The notes under the pieces: generated by a model | Databases searched by the model: none | Seen by the model: only the letters and a program-made list of their open reading frames with translations | What the model was told of the DNA's origin: nothing | From: JAUVIB01 sp964424545 | GTDB taxonomy: Bacteria > Calditrichota > Calditrichia > Calditrichales > Calditrichaceae | Direction of reading: 5' to 3' | Length of the DNA stretch: 6,886 bases | Assembly (NCBI GenBank): GCA_964424545.1 | Contig: CAYRJN010000202.1 | Span: 1 to 6,886, forward strand | Translations under genes and position numbers: made by a program | Shown: positions 6,780 through 6,886 of the stretch, piece by piece | How the letters are laid out: each line of letters opens with the position of its first letter | How positions within the stretch are numbered: position 1 is the stretch's first letter

Positions 6780-6886
6780 TTTGCGAAGTTATGTTCATTC
6801 GATATTGGCATTTCGAGTTCGTAAAAACCGGATAGGACGCTTTAAGGCGAACCAAATCCAGAACCGTCGTTTTAGAGGAATAATAC

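Larger units (their letters stand above)
6529..6814. repeat. Pair of 13-base direct repeats (6529-6541 and 6802-6814)
   Basis: ATATTGGAATTTC (6529-6541) and ATATTGGCATTTC (6802-6814) agree at 12 of 13 positions in the same orientation. They bracket the inverted repeat at 6648-6724. They may be copies of a scattered intergenic motif or the scars of an inserted element; AT-rich composition makes chance a possibility. Confidence 0.35.
6414..6886. other. 473-base non-coding region upstream of the transporter operon, with repeat debris
   Basis: No convincing gene. Short open frames on both strands (for example minus 6772-6524 and plus 6621-6824) have low-complexity Ser/Asp/Lys/Leu-rich products, overlap each other and lack ribosome-binding sites. 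The part nearest the operon (6414-6500) holds its promoter and leader. About 6500-6640 is very AT-rich. About 6640-6886 holds several short degenerate repeats. At the far right AGAGGAA (6874-6880) could be the ribosome-binding site of a plus-strand gene starting just outside the window; this cannot be tested here. No adaptor-protein gene is present. Confidence 0.6.

Noticed and set aside
6621..6824. 67-codon open frame on the plus strand
   Set aside because: Product dominated by Ser/Asp/Asn/Phe, no ribosome-binding site, and contains the inverted repeat arms in both orientations.

Overview
All genes that can be supported lie on the minus strand. The DNA is moderately AT-rich. The RND-type transporter implies a Gram-negative (diderm) bacterium. 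Nothing in the window fixes the phylum. The general character (intergenic repeat debris, an RND protein with a TM4 Asp-Asn pair, tsaE-tsaB order) would suit an environmental lineage such as Calditrichota, Ignavibacteria or Marinimicrobia, but this is a weak inference.

Layout in the direction of transcription (right to left). Positions 6414-6886 are non-coding, with several short degenerate repeats and a plausible promoter (6472-6499). Positions 6413-1761 hold one giant gene of 1550 codons. It joins a complete HAE1/AcrB-like RND efflux pump (about residues 1-1027), a two-helix extension (about 1036-1081), and a complete ABC ATPase (about 1097-1550). A positively-inside four-helix membrane block (about 1134-1225) sits between the first strand of that ATPase and its Walker A region. 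The gene overlaps by 14 bases an ABC-2-type six-helix permease (1774-1022). A 426-base intergenic stretch follows, and then a housekeeping pair: tsaE (595-170) and, 2 bases later, tsaB (167 to beyond the left edge).

How they work together: TsaE and TsaB are partners in making the t6A37 base of ANN-decoding tRNAs and appear unrelated to the transporter. The fusion gene and the permease form a translationally coupled two-gene operon. The ATPase domain needs an ABC permease and the permease needs an ATPase, so the simplest reading is that the permease docks on the ATPase domain carried by the RND pump. The result would be a covalently linked proton-driven/ATP-driven hybrid exporter. No periplasmic adaptor or outer-membrane channel is in the window. 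The fusion, the split ATPase domain, and an A8 run where loss of one base would merge fusion and permease into a single chain of about 1796 residues are the main points of interest.
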